From assembly GCA_963844325.1 (NCBI GenBank), contig CAWJNV010000002.1, positions 5,518,001 through 5,582,000 of the forward strand: a stretch of 64,000 nucleotides of DNA, in the 5' to 3' direction. Below are positions 17,522 to 26,227 of the stretch, piece by piece. Within the stretch, counting starts at the first letter, position 1. Every line of letters begins with the position of its first letter. Under the pieces are notes generated by a model. That model made no database searches, was not told the origin of the DNA, and was given only the letters and a program-made list of their open reading frames with translations. The stretch comes from CADCTQ01 sp963844325. GTDB lineage: Bacteria; Bacteroidota; Bacteroidia; Cytophagales; 172606-1. Both the position numbers and the translations under genes were made by a program.

Positions 17522-20500
17522 TCAGTACACGTTGCGGGCAATGCGGATCACGTCCTGGATCAGCGCGTCGATCACCTCGTAAGTCATCGACAGGTTGCAC
17601 GTATTTTTGAGGTCGATCAGGTAGTCTTCGACCCGGTTCTCGATGGACCTCACGACGTCGTCGTTGCGCTTCCAGTCCACGATGAGTTGGTCGGTTACGA
17701 TGCCGGCGATGTCGAGGCCGGCCTGCACGAGTTTCCCATCCAGCGATGCATCAGCCGGGGGCAGTTTTTGCCGGAGGCTGTTGTAGAAGGCCCGTGCTTC
17801 GGGATGGTGCGCCAGCGGGTCGGGCACGAGGTGGCCCCGCCCGGTGCGAAAATCGTCGGCCAGCTTCTCCATGGCAGCCAGGTACTCGGTTTCGGTGCTG
17901 CGCTTGTGCTCGTACGCCTCGATGGCCTGCTCGATCAGGTCGGAGAAGTTTTGGAAGAAAACGGGGTCTTCGTCAAGGCGCTCCCGCACGACTTTCTTCA
18001 TCCGGTAAGCGATCTTGTCGGCTTTGGAGGCGTCCGAGCCCCCGAGTTCGGCCAGCGTCTGTTGCAGCAGCTCCTTGTTGAAAATGTCGATGGGGTCGTT
18101 GAGCGAGCGGATCGTTTCTACGCCGATGTGGGTGTCGAGCAGCTTGCGGATGCGCTTTTCGAATTCCTTGTAGTCAACCCGTTCGGCGTAGCGGAGTTGC
18201 ACCGATTGACGGAGCTGCTGGTAAAACTTTAGTTTGGCTTTAAACCCACTGAGTTCCTCGGGCAAAAACTGCTTCTGGCCTTCGTCGCTCGACAGGGCCA
18301 GGTGCAGGTTGCGGGCAAAGGCCGACAGCTTTTCGTAGAACAACGCGCGGCGGTCGGGCGGGGACAGGTGCCGCTCCAGGGCTTCGGCGTCCTGCCCGTT
18401 GGCCACGCCCAGGAACACGTCGGCCAGTTCGGCGTACCGCTGCTTGAGCAGGGCTACCTCGCCGGCCACGTTCACCACCGTGCCCCGGAGGTCCTCCTCG
18501 TCGAAGCCGCCCAGTTCATCGTAGCTGGTGAGGGCCTGGTCGAGTTCGCCCAGAATGCCGGCGTAGTCAATGATCAAACCGTACTCCTTGGCTTCGCCCA
18601 GCGTCTCGCTTTCGTAGAGCCGGTTGACGCGGGCAATGGCTTGCAGCAGGTTGTGTTCGGCCAGGTGGCGGGCTACGTAGAGCACCGAGTTGCGCGGGGC
18701 GTCGAAGCCGGTGAGCAGCTTGCTGACCACGATGAGCAGTTCTACTTCTTCGTCCGGGGCGTTGAACTTGGCAATGGTTTCTTCCTCGTAGGTTTCCAGC
18801 GACCCGTAGCCCTGTTTGAGTTTAGCCAGGAACCGGCGTACTTCTTCGGTGTCGTCTTCGGGGGCGTCGTCCTCGTCGGGACTGTCGTGGCCCTTGCGGT
18901 TGTCCACGTCGGAAATGATGACGGCCGTATTGATTTTGCGCTTGGGGTTGAGTTCGTCGGCGAAGAGTTGCTGGTAGCGCAGGGCCACCGTTTTGAGCGG
19001 CACGGCCAGTTGGGCTTTCAGGCCGGTGCCCTGGTAGAAGTCGCAGTAGTGCTTCTTGATGTCCTCGGCAATCTCTTCGACTACCTGCTGCGACTTGTAG
19101 ATTTCCGTGTGCCGGGAGAATTTCTTTTTGAAGTCTTTCTGCTGCCCAGGGTTCAGCGGCTCGGTCACCCGGCTGAAACCCTTGTCCAACTGGTACTTGT
19201 TGATGCTCAGCTTGGCGGCCCGGCCTTCGTACTTGAGCGGCAGTACGGCCCCGTCGCGCACGGCCTTGTCCATGGGGTATTTGTGGATGAAGCCGCCGAA
19301 CTTGCGGTCGGTCCTTTTATCCTTTTGCAGCAGCGGCGTGCCGGTGAAGCCGATGTAGCAGGCTCGGGAGAGTACTTTGCGCATTTTGGCCTGGATGCTG
19401 CCGTACTGGGTGCGGTGGCTCTCGTCCACCAGCACGAAGAAGTTGGGCGAGTCGTTGAAAAAGTCCCGCCGGTCGGCGGCGCCCTCGAATTTGTTGATCA
19501 GCGTGGTGATGCACTCCACGCCGGGGTTGCCGACCAGTTCGGCCAGGTGCTGGCCGCTGCGGGCGTTGGCTACGGTCTTGCCGCAGTTGGCGAAGGTGCC
19601 GCTGATCTGCCGGTCGAGGTCTTTGCGGTCGGTGACCACCAGCACGCGGCAGCCGGCTGCTTTGAGGGCGAGGGCTTTTGCCAGCATCACCATGGTGAGC
19701 GACTTGCCGCTGCCCTGGGTGTGCCAGATCACGCCGCCCTCGCGGCGGCCCTCGGGGGTGAAGCGGACCACTTTCTCGACGGTGGCCTTTACGGCAAAGT
19801 ACTGCTGGTAACGGGTGATCTTTTTGGCCCCGGCGTCGAAGAGCACGTAGCCGTAGATCAGTTCGAGCAGCCGGGTCGGGCGGCAGAGGGCGTAGAGGAT
19901 GCGGTCCTGCTCGGTAGGCAGCCGGTCGTTGCCGGTAGGCTGGGCGCGGATGACGGCCTGTACCTGGGCTTCGGTGTCGGCTTCTTCGCGCCAGTGGCCC
20001 CAGAACTTGCGGGCCGTGCCGGTGACGGCGTATTTGACTTCGTTGGGCTGCACGGCCAGCAGGAGTTGGGCGTAGTGGAACAGGCGCGGAATGCCCTCTT
20101 CGGTTTTCTGGTTGCGCAGTTGCTGGGAGACGGCTTCGTCCACCGAAAAGTTTTTGTCGCGCCGCTTGCACTCGATCACCACCAGGGGGATGCCGTTGAC
20201 GAACAGCACCAGGTCAGGCCGGCGGACCTCGCGCAGGCCGGCCACCTCAAACTCTTCGGCCAGGTGGTAGACGTTGTTTTCGGGACGCTCCCAATCCACG
20301 TAGCGGACGGTAAAGCTCTTCTTGTCGCCGCCGACGGTCTCCTCGAACGCCTTGCCCAGCGTGAGCAGGTTGTACACTTTTTCGCTGGTGCTCACCAGGC
20401 CGTCTTGCACCACGCCCCGCAACGCCTGCACGGCGCCCAGCAGGTTGCCCTCCGAAAAAGCGTAGGATTGCCCCTTGTAGGTGAACGAATTGAGCCGGCG

Positions 20501-20686
20501 CAACTGCCCGAGCAGGATGTCGGCCAGCAGCACCTGGCCCAGCGAGTGGCCCCGCTGGGTAGCGACTTCCGCCGGGGACAAAAGCGTGTACCCCAACTGG
20601 CTCAGCAGCAGTTGCGCCGGCCGCTGCGAGTCGGGCAGTTCGGCGTACGAGGGCGCCCGGCGGGCGCCTTTCAGAGGCTTTTCCAT
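17522..20686 (-). CDS. hsdR: Type I restriction endonuclease subunit R
   Basis: At 1054 aa it has the full length for HsdR. The N-terminal nuclease domain shows the PD-(D/E)xK core RRPDLVLFVNGIPLVVIECKR. The SF2 translocase follows, with Walker A HTQGSGKSLTMVML, the DEAD-box variant VDESHRTQYG, the motif GFTGTPLLQKD and the late motif QAIARVNRLY, then a helical C-terminal domain. With HsdM and HsdS it would translocate and cut unmodified DNA. It overlaps the preceding gene by 16 bp. Since the main hsdS copy is disrupted, the complex may be inactive or may rely on the half-size S protein upstream. Confidence 0.96.
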   Translation of the reverse strand: MEKPLKGARRAPSYAELPDSQRPAQLLLSQLGYTLLSPAEVATQRGHSLGQVLLADILLGQLRRLNSFTYKGQSYAFSEGNLLGAVQALRGVVQDGLVSTSEKVYNLLTLGKAFEETVGGDKKSFTVRYVDWERPENNVYHLAEEFEVAGLREVRRPDLVLFVNGIPLVVIECKRRDKNFSVDEAVSQQLRNQKTEEGIPRLFHYAQLLLAVQPNEVKYAVTGTARKFWGHWREEADTEAQVQAVIRAQPTGNDRLPTEQDRILYALCRPTRLLELIYGYVLFDAGAKKITRYQQYFAVKATVEKVVRFTPEGRREGGVIWHTQGSGKSLTMVMLAKALALKAAGCRVLVVTDRKDLDRQISGTFANCGKTVANARSGQHLAELVGNPGVECITTLINKFEGAADRRDFFNDSPNFFVLVDESHRTQYGSIQAKMRKVLSRACYIGFTGTPLLQKDKRTDRKFGGFIHKYPMDKAVRDGAVLPLKYEGRAAKLSINKYQLDKGFSRVTEPLNPGQQKDFKKKFSRHTEIYKSQQVVEEIAEDIKKHYCDFYQGTGLKAQLAVPLKTVALRYQQLFADELNPKRKINTAVIISDVDNRKGHDSPDEDDAPEDDTEEVRRFLAKLKQGYGSLETYEEETIAKFNAPDEEVELLIVVSKLLTGFDAPRNSVLYVARHLAEHNLLQAIARVNRLYESETLGEAKEYGLIIDYAGILGELDQALTSYDELGGFDEEDLRGTVVNVAGEVALLKQRYAELADVFLGVANGQDAEALERHLSPPDRRALFYEKLSAFARNLHLALSSDEGQKQFLPEELSGFKAKLKFYQQLRQSVQLRYAERVDYKEFEKRIRKLLDTHIGVETIRSLNDPIDIFNKELLQQTLAELGGSDASKADKIAYRMKKVVRERLDEDPVFFQNFSDLIEQAIEAYEHKRSTETEYLAAMEKLADDFRTGRGHLVPDPLAHHPEARAFYNSLRQKLPPADASLDGKLVQAGLDIAGIVTDQLIVDWKRNDDVVRSIENRVEDYLIDLKNTCNLSMTYEVIDALIQDVIRIARNVY

Positions 20687-21267
20687 ATCGTTTGCAGGGA
20701 GTTGGCTTCGCCGTAGAGCAACGGCATCAGGTCCCGGTCGCCCGGATTGCGGATGAGCAGCTTGGACCGGTGTACGTCAAGGATGCCGAACCGGACGCCG
20801 CGTGCTTTCTCCCCGGCAAACTCTTTTTCGAGCAACTGGAGGATCGAGCCCACTTTGTCGCGCGAGATCTTGTCGTGTTTGAAGTAGAGCTTGACGATGT
20901 GCGGCGTGTCATCAATGAACAGGCCGACCTCGGGGTTGAGGCGCACGGACAGGTCGTCGTACTTCCAGGTGCCGCTGCACGGGGCAAACCACCGGGGCTT
21001 GGCCTGCTTGCAGAACTTCTGGTAAGCGTTCACCACCACCGGGTAGTTTTGTTGCTTGTTGGGCGGCAGGTTGCTACAAACCCGTTGCAGGGCCTCCAGC
21101 GGCTGGCTCCGGCTGTGCATTTCCACGATGCCCTCGCGCACGGTCTTGTAGTAGTCCGTTTGCGGGCTGTAGGGTGGACGGTCTTTCAGTTGTCGTACTT
21201 TAGTGAGTTTGGTGGCTCCCGAACGGGTTACGAAGTCAACAAAGTCGGTGAGTGAGATTTCGATCAT
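20671..21267 (-). CDS. Hypothetical protein embedded in the type I RM operon, 198 aa
   Basis: I do not recognise this family. The protein is soluble, has no signal peptide, and is mixed alpha/beta with several WKY and LYF aromatic patches. It lies between hsdS and hsdR and overlaps hsdR by 16 bp, so it is almost surely co-translated with the nuclease. The C-terminal part (VRFGILDVHRSKLLIRNPGDRD) looks like a compact beta domain. A regulator or accessory subunit of the restriction complex is possible, but nothing in the sequence proves it. Confidence 0.8.
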   Translation of the reverse strand: MIEISLTDFVDFVTRSGATKLTKVRQLKDRPPYSPQTDYYKTVREGIVEMHSRSQPLEALQRVCSNLPPNKQQNYPVVVNAYQKFCKQAKPRWFAPCSGTWKYDDLSVRLNPEVGLFIDDTPHIVKLYFKHDKISRDKVGSILQLLEKEFAGEKARGVRFGILDVHRSKLLIRNPGDRDLMPLLYGEANSLQTIWKSL

Positions 21268-21309
21268 TTTATTTATTGGTTTGGGTATTGCTTATTTGAT
21301 GCGCCCCCG

Positions 21310-21864
21310 TTACCGGCCCGTGCCCCGGGTGAGCAGCCGGTGCATGAGGCCGTTTTTCTGCTGACGGAGCAGGGACAATTCTTCCCGCAGTCCCTTCAAT
21401 TCCAGGTCAGCGGCGGACAACACGGCGGCAATGCGCCGTTGCTCAGGCAAGGGGGGCAGATGGATTGATAAAGATTTAAGTATCTCACTGTTAAGGTTTT
21501 CTTGATTCCCAATATTGCTCAAGCCTCGAATCTCTTCATAGCGGCTTGCCAGGTTCTGAAATAGAAAGTGACGGTCTACTTTTTCTACATTAGGAATGAT
21601 GGCAGCACAAGCTTGATTAGTCGTTGCCGGTATGGTAAGCAAGCCGACTTTCCCCCGTGTTTGTCCCTGACCGTACATTGCCATCAGCAAAGTGCCGGCA
21701 GGAAATATTTTTGCCGAAGAATTATTTAAACCCAATTCCGTTATGTACTCATTGGCCTTGCCTATTTCTTTGAAATCAATCAAGGAAGTAGTTACCCAAG
21801 GTATCGAACCGCCCCAGTATTCTTTCCTTTGACGGCTCGGCGTTCCTCCTGATGCAATCCTTGC
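21310..21864 (-). pseudogene. hsdS: hsdS, 3' part, separated from its 5' part by an IS element
   Basis: This is the second target-recognition domain and C-terminal helix of a type I specificity subunit. Reading starts right after the IS target site: ARIASGGTPSRQRKEYWGG..IPWVTTS, a classic HsdS TRD opening. It ends with PLPEQRRIAAVLSAAD, the conserved region before the coiled coil. The first internal ATG is 21783, which would miss this opening. Joined to the 5' part without the IS it gives a 397-residue HsdS of normal length. The fragment alone could at most make a half-subunit. Confidence 0.9.
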
Positions 21865-21888
21865 TATAGCAATATCGGATGATTTGTG

Positions 21889-22416
21889 TTAAGGGAAATA
21901 CCAGTCAAATTTCTCGTATTTGTAGGTATTGCTGGTTATGGTGTCGACAAAGCATTGCTTGACTTGGGCAAACGTGTTTAGACCACCCTGTTTTCTAATG
22001 TGGGTCTTGCCATTGAGCCAAACGTCTTCAATGGGGTTCTGCTCAGGGGCGTTGGTAGCCAGTTCAATCAAGGTAAGAGGCCATTGCTCTTGAGGCAACT
22101 GCCCGTTGACTTCTTTAAGGTAGTCTTTCACGAACTTGCTACAATGGTAGGAGGCATTATCCCAAATCACCCATACCTGTTGATCCACGTAATGCTGCCG
22201 GAGTTGGTCCAGGAATGCAACCGTATGAGCCGAATCGGCTTTGGGAGCCGCTCTTAGCAGCACTTCTCCCGTCTTGCCGTTGAGGGCGCCAAAGTAGCTT
22301 TGTCTTTCTTTGGCATTACCTACTGGAACGACTAACCGCTCACTGGTCTTGCCCCAGCTATAGCCACATACATCTCCCCAAAGCAAATGGCACTCGTCAG
22401 CCAGAAGCACTACCAA
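21889..22416 (-). CDS. IS630-family transposase, DDE domain (orfB)
   Basis: This is the catalytic part of the transposase: LLADECHLLWG gives the first acidic residue, WDNASYHCS the second, and ATNAPEQNPIEDVW the conserved segment with the last Glu. From the first ATG it is 175 aa, but the true product probably starts upstream as a fusion with orfA. A -1 slip on the A8 run yields the frame that continues KVVEHQQQFDQQ into this ORF. It should act on the ends of the surrounding IS. Confidence 0.9.
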   Translation of the reverse strand: MVVLLADECHLLWGDVCGYSWGKTSERLVVPVGNAKERQSYFGALNGKTGEVLLRAAPKADSAHTVAFLDQLRQHYVDQQVWVIWDNASYHCSKFVKDYLKEVNGQLPQEQWPLTLIELATNAPEQNPIEDVWLNGKTHIRKQGGLNTFAQVKQCFVDTITSNTYKYEKFDWYFP

Positions 22417-22448
22417 CTCCTGTTGGTCAAACTGCTGTTGATGCTCAA

Positions 22449-22898
22449 CTACTTTTTTTTGATCTCTTCCCGCCGCTCGAGCACCTGCTGCTCATCCTTC
22501 TTAGGATTGACTGCCTGCCGCTTCTTGTAACTCATTGCGGCCTGGTGGAGCAAATCATAGTAGCTGGAGGTGCTTTTGTAGCGCATTCCATACTGGCTTT
22601 CCAGGTAAGTCTCCAAGGTTTCCCGCCCTACATACCCCGATTGCTCCTCGATCCAGGCCAATACCTGCTCCTTCTCTTTGGCACTCAAATAGCCTTTACT
22701 ACCTTGATAAGACAAGGCTAAAGCGGCTGCTCCGTACCGGTTGTATTGCAAGCGCCACTTGGAAACAAAGTTTACACTCACTGATAAAGCTACGGCCGTT
22801 GCCTTCCGCGCGTACCCTGCCAAGTCCAGCTTCACGGCCTGGCCTCGCTTATACTCCCGTTTATCCTTTACTTGCTCTAAAAACTCTTCTAAACTCAC
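22449..22898 (-). CDS. IS630-family transposase, helix-turn-helix part (orfA)
   Basis: The 149-aa N-terminal part has paired HTH segments for binding the IS ends (AVALSVSVNFVSKWRLQY and the winged-helix-like region around YLESQYGMRYKS). It ends EEIKKK and stop at the A8 slippery run, where a -1 shift would join it to the DDE frame. Both parts together are near the normal length of an IS630 transposase. Confidence 0.9.
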   Translation of the reverse strand: MSLEEFLEQVKDKREYKRGQAVKLDLAGYARKATAVALSVSVNFVSKWRLQYNRYGAAALALSYQGSKGYLSAKEKEQVLAWIEEQSGYVGRETLETYLESQYGMRYKSTSSYYDLLHQAAMSYKKRQAVNPKKDEQQVLERREEIKKK

Positions 22899-22966
22899 TT
22901 GCGCGTCTTGATCTAATTGGCCTACTAATATCCCACTATATTACCACAATTCATCCGATATTGCTA

Positions 22967-23605
22967 TATGTCTCCCAACTTGATCGTTTCCCACTCCGTA
23001 CCTTCAAACTCCTTGAATCGCTTTTGCTGCGTGAGTAGTTGCGCCATGAGGCCGCGCTTCAACTCCATTTTGTAGTTAATAAGTCTTTGCAGCTTTTCGG
23101 TGCCTTCATTCCATTTACATAGTATGTCTACTATTTTTTGTTGCTCTGGAAAAGGTGGAAGCACAATTTTATAGTTAGCAATTTGCTCACCTGTTAGTTG
23201 TGGTATTCCACTACGTTCTTGTAAAATATTTATTTTATTATTAACATATTCAGTAATGTAGTGAGCAATTACTCCGTCATTTGGAAACAATACTAACAAT
23301 CGACCTATTGCACCGTAGCTTCCCTTTCGGGTAAAAGCTTTTCCTAAGTCTCCTCTGCCTACAATGGTTAAACTTTCTCCAGTATATTCTCCAGCATTGT
23401 AATATCCGTACAGGCCTTCATTTTCAACCGCGTTTGAGTAAACAGGATATTTATAGGTGTCATCTTTTGTTGGGGAATAATTACCCTCCTTTAAATCTTT
23501 TCCTACAAATATTTTTGCAACTTCTCCGATCTTTTTCCACTGCCATCCCTCGGGTAGCGTTTCGTCTGTTTGCTCTATTTCAATTATTTCGTCTGAATCG
23601 TTCAT
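22967..23605 (-). pseudogene. hsdS: hsdS, 5' part, truncated by the IS630 insertion
   Basis: This is the first target-recognition domain and central helix of HsdS, about 213 residues from ATG 23605. TRD1 begins LPEGWQWKKIGEVAKIF and ends with LPPFPEQQKIVDILCKW, followed by the linker helix and the opening of TRD2 (WETIKLGDI). The stop TAG comes from the first bases of the IS. In some systems a half-HsdS dimerises and gives a new symmetric specificity, so this product could still have a role. The gene would follow hsdM by about 150 bp. Confidence 0.9.
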
Positions 23606-23704
23606 GCTTCAGGGTTCGTAGTAAAGTGGTTGTACAATTCAGCGGTCTGCCGATTCCCGGCGTGCGGTATGACGGGGAAATACCCCGGTGGTTCCTTGCG
23701 ATTT

Positions 23705-23723
23705 GTGTCACCAGTGGTGACAC
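23705..23723. promoter_or_regulatory. Perfect 9-bp inverted repeat between hsdM and hsdS
   Basis: GTGTCACCA-G-TGGTGACAC is a perfect palindromic site in the 152-bp gap between the hsdM stop and hsdS start. A second small stem (GGGGaaataCCCC) lies just before it. It could be an operator or an RNA hairpin tuning S against M; no protein candidate is evident. Confidence 0.4.
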
Positions 23724-23757
23724 TATTTGCGCCGCCAGCATCCCGCCCGGCTGGTCC

Positions 23758-25326
23758 CTACGCTTCTTCTTCGGTGGGCGGAGCGGCAATCAGGCCCAGT
23801 TCTACCAGGTAGCCGGCCATTTCGGCCCGTACCTGTGCCAGGTCCTGCTCCAGGGCGTTGATTTCTAGTTGCAGCTTGCCCACGTTGATCTCGTCCTGGG
23901 CCTCGAACGTGTCCACGTACCGCGGAATGTTGAGGTTGAAGTCGTTGGCCGCCACCTGCTCGGGCGTCACCACGGCGCTGTACTTGTCAATGGCCGCATT
24001 TTCCCCGCGCCGGAACGCCCGGTACGTGCTCACGACCCGATCCAGGTCGGCCTCGCGCAGTTTGTTCTGCCGTTTGCCCGGCTCGAAGTCGCGGCTGGCA
24101 TCCACGAACAGCACCTCGCGCCGGCTGCGGCCCTTGGCAAACAGCAGGATGGCCGCCGGAATACTCGTGCCGAAGAAGAGGTTTGACGGCAGGCCGATCA
24201 CCGCGTCGAGCAGGTTGGCTTCGATGAGCTTGCGCCGGATCTGCCCTTCGCTGCTGCCCCGGAACAGCACCCCGTGCGGCACGATCACCCCTACCCGGCC
24301 GGTTTCGTTGGCAGAGGCGATCATGTGCAGGATGAAGGCGTAATCGCCCTTGGTCTTGGGCGGCACGCCCCAGGGCTTGAACCGGCCGTAGGCGTCGGCC
24401 ATGGCCCGGTCGGCGCCCCACTTGTCGAGCGAAAAAGGCGGGTTGGCAACCACCACGTCGAACTTCATGAGCGCATCGCCGGCTTTCAGTTTGGGGTTGT
24501 TGATGGTGTCGCCCAACTCGATGCGGGCCGCGTCCAGCCCGTGCAGGAACATGTTCATTTTGGTGAGGGCCCGCGTTTCGCCGTTGCTCTCCTGGCCGTA
24601 AATGGCAAAGTCGTGCGAAGGGTTCCCCTCGGCGTCGCGCACCTCTCCGGCCACCGTAATCAGCAGCGAGCCCGAGCCGCAGGTGGGGTCGTAGATGCGG
24701 CTGCCCGGCCCGGGCGCCATCAGCCGGGCCAGCAGCCGGCTCACCTCGTGGGGCGTGTAAAATTCGCCCCCCTTCTTGCCCGACCCTTCGGCAAACCGCT
24801 CGATCAGGTACATGTAGGCGTTGCCGATGATGTCCACCTTGCCAACCACCGAAGGGCGGAAGTTGAGCTTGGGGTTCTCGAAATCCGAAATCAGGTGGTA
24901 GAGCCGCCGGTTGCGGTCAATGGTTTCGCCCAGGTTGGCCTCCGAGTTGAAATCCACCCCGCGGAACACGCCTTCCAGCTTCAGCCGGTTGTCTTCTTCG
25001 ATCTTATCGAGCGCCTTGTTGATGATCTCGCCCAGGTTGGGCTCGTTCTTCTTGCTCACCAGGTAGTCGAACGTACACGTTTCATCGAGGATGAAGCGTT
25101 CGCGGCTCAGCTTGCGGCGCACTAGCTCCTCGTCGTGGTAGCGGGCGGTGAGTTCCTCATACTTGTCCTTGCGGTAGTCGCTCAGGTACTTGAGAAACAT
25201 CATCACCAGGATGTACTGCTTGTAGGAAGACGAGTCGATGGCTCCCCGGAAGGAGTCGCAGGCCGCCCAGAGGGTTTTGTTGATCTCGTCCTGGGACGGC
25301 GGGTAGAGGGGCATTTGGTGGTTCAT
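23758..25326 (-). CDS. hsdM: Type I DNA methyltransferase subunit M
   Basis: The 522-aa protein starts at ATG 25326 (MNHQMPLYPPSQDEINKTLW). The longer frame to 25572 only overlaps the half-S gene with low-complexity residues. The N-terminal HsdM helical domain is followed by the methyltransferase: the SAM motif DPTCGSGSLL and the N6-adenine motif NPPF (VVANPPFSLDKWG). The C-terminal region ends in a helix likely to contact HsdS. It methylates adenine in host DNA and is required for cutting by the HsdRMS complex. It is co-oriented with hsdS and hsdR. Confidence 0.96.
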   Translation of the reverse strand: MNHQMPLYPPSQDEINKTLWAACDSFRGAIDSSSYKQYILVMMFLKYLSDYRKDKYEELTARYHDEELVRRKLSRERFILDETCTFDYLVSKKNEPNLGEIINKALDKIEEDNRLKLEGVFRGVDFNSEANLGETIDRNRRLYHLISDFENPKLNFRPSVVGKVDIIGNAYMYLIERFAEGSGKKGGEFYTPHEVSRLLARLMAPGPGSRIYDPTCGSGSLLITVAGEVRDAEGNPSHDFAIYGQESNGETRALTKMNMFLHGLDAARIELGDTINNPKLKAGDALMKFDVVVANPPFSLDKWGADRAMADAYGRFKPWGVPPKTKGDYAFILHMIASANETGRVGVIVPHGVLFRGSSEGQIRRKLIEANLLDAVIGLPSNLFFGTSIPAAILLFAKGRSRREVLFVDASRDFEPGKRQNKLREADLDRVVSTYRAFRRGENAAIDKYSAVVTPEQVAANDFNLNIPRYVDTFEAQDEINVGKLQLEINALEQDLAQVRAEMAGYLVELGLIAAPPTEEEA

Positions 25327-25399
25327 AGCGGTTGTAAAAAGTTTACTTGGCAAGTAAACTGTAAGTAGAGGCAGAAGGGAATCTGGTTGTTTATAAGCG

Positions 25400-25981
25400 T
25401 TACTGGGTGACCATTTTTTGAATCTGTTGGTTGAGCAGTTCGTATTTTTTGCGGGCCAGTTGCACCGAAAGCGTGTATTCGCGGAGCCCCAGCAGGCCCA
25501 GCCGGCCGATTGCCTCCTGCTCCCGGAAAGCGGGCAACGGCACGGGCAGGTCATGCAACACGGAGATGGCAACCGCCTGCACCGTAGTCCCCTGCCCTTT
25601 GGTTTTGAGCCACGCCTGCGCCTCCGGGCCGTTGATGTACCAGGTGAGAAAGTCCGGGTCTACCCTTTCCGTATCCGGGCGAATGACGATGAAAGCCGAC
25701 GAAGCAATAAGGCGGTCCGGCGGCTCCACGGCTACCCTCACGGCGTAGCTGCGCTGCCCTTTGGCGAGAAACAGCAGGTCCGTGGGGAGCAGCACGTGTT
25801 TGAGGTTGATGTAAGGCAGGTCCGTATAGCCTTGGACACGCCGGATGACGTACTCCTGGTCTTCCAGGTCCTTCATCTGGCACACGCCGATGGCACCGGT
25901 GCTTTTTACCTGGCTGGTGTCGCGGAAGGAGTACCCGGTGAAGGTATCGGCAATGTCGGCGATTTTGGTGTGTGAGTGCAT
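25400..25981 (-). CDS. Half-size HsdS-like specificity protein (single TRD)
   Basis: The protein is about 193 aa from ATG 25981; a longer frame from 26014 is possible. It has one target-recognition domain, a conserved segment LPVPLPAFREQEAIGRLGLLG, and a terminal coiled-coil helix ending QIQKMV. This is exactly half the architecture of normal HsdS. It is the first gene of the operon, just upstream of hsdM. Single-TRD S proteins can dimerise to form a symmetric specificity unit. Because the complete hsdS downstream is broken by an IS, this may be the only intact specificity protein left. Its original role could also be regulatory. Confidence 0.85.
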   Translation of the reverse strand: MHSHTKIADIADTFTGYSFRDTSQVKSTGAIGVCQMKDLEDQEYVIRRVQGYTDLPYINLKHVLLPTDLLFLAKGQRSYAVRVAVEPPDRLIASSAFIVIRPDTERVDPDFLTWYINGPEAQAWLKTKGQGTTVQAVAISVLHDLPVPLPAFREQEAIGRLGLLGLREYTLSVQLARKKYELLNQQIQKMVTQ

Positions 25982-26138
25982 GGTGCTACAACCTGATGCA
26001 CCAAAGTAACGCATAAATTGCAGTAATTACAAATGCGTAATTATATTATGCACACTATAATACGAAAAAGTTTATGAAAATTACGAAGTTTTTTAATACG
26101 GCGGAAAGGGCCTGTTGGGGAGCACCCGGAGAACACCG

Positions 26139-26192
26139 GGCCGCCATTGTTGAAAAATACCTAGATGTAGGTATTTTTCAACAATGGCGGCC
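26139..26192. promoter_or_regulatory. 25-bp perfect inverted repeat upstream of the subtilase gene
   Basis: The arms 26139-26163 and 26168-26192 are perfectly complementary (GGCCGCCATTGTTGAAAAAT... and its mirror) around a GATG loop. The hairpin sits in the divergent gap between the half-S gene and the subtilase, ending 35 bp before the subtilase ATG. There is no T-run after the stem on either strand. It may be a dimeric repressor site, an mRNA 5' hairpin, or a replication/recombination structure. Confidence 0.75.
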
Positions 26193-26227
26193 TTTATAAA
26201 TTATGCGAAACAAAACCCGTTTAACCA

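Larger units (their letters stand above)
21867..22966 (-). mobile_element. IS630-family insertion sequence, complete (1100 bp)
   Basis: The ends are matching inverted repeats: the left end reads TAGCAATATCGGATGA and the right end reads the same on the other strand, with one difference in the next bases (TTTGTG against ATTGTG). The flanking TA dinucleotides at 21865-21866 and 22967-22968 are the target duplication typical of this family. Two reading frames, orfA and orfB, overlap through a run of eight A on the minus strand (T run at 22453-22460), as in IS630 elements that use -1 frameshifting. The insertion splits hsdS and appears recent because the repeats and both hsdS halves are intact. 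Confidence 0.95.

Noticed and set aside
18302..20716. 804-codon plus-strand ORF
   Set aside because: Antisense shadow of hsdR caused by GC-rich third positions; V/G/E/A-rich translation without motifs.
24274..25125. 283-codon plus-strand ORF
   Set aside because: Antisense of hsdM; no independent coding signal.
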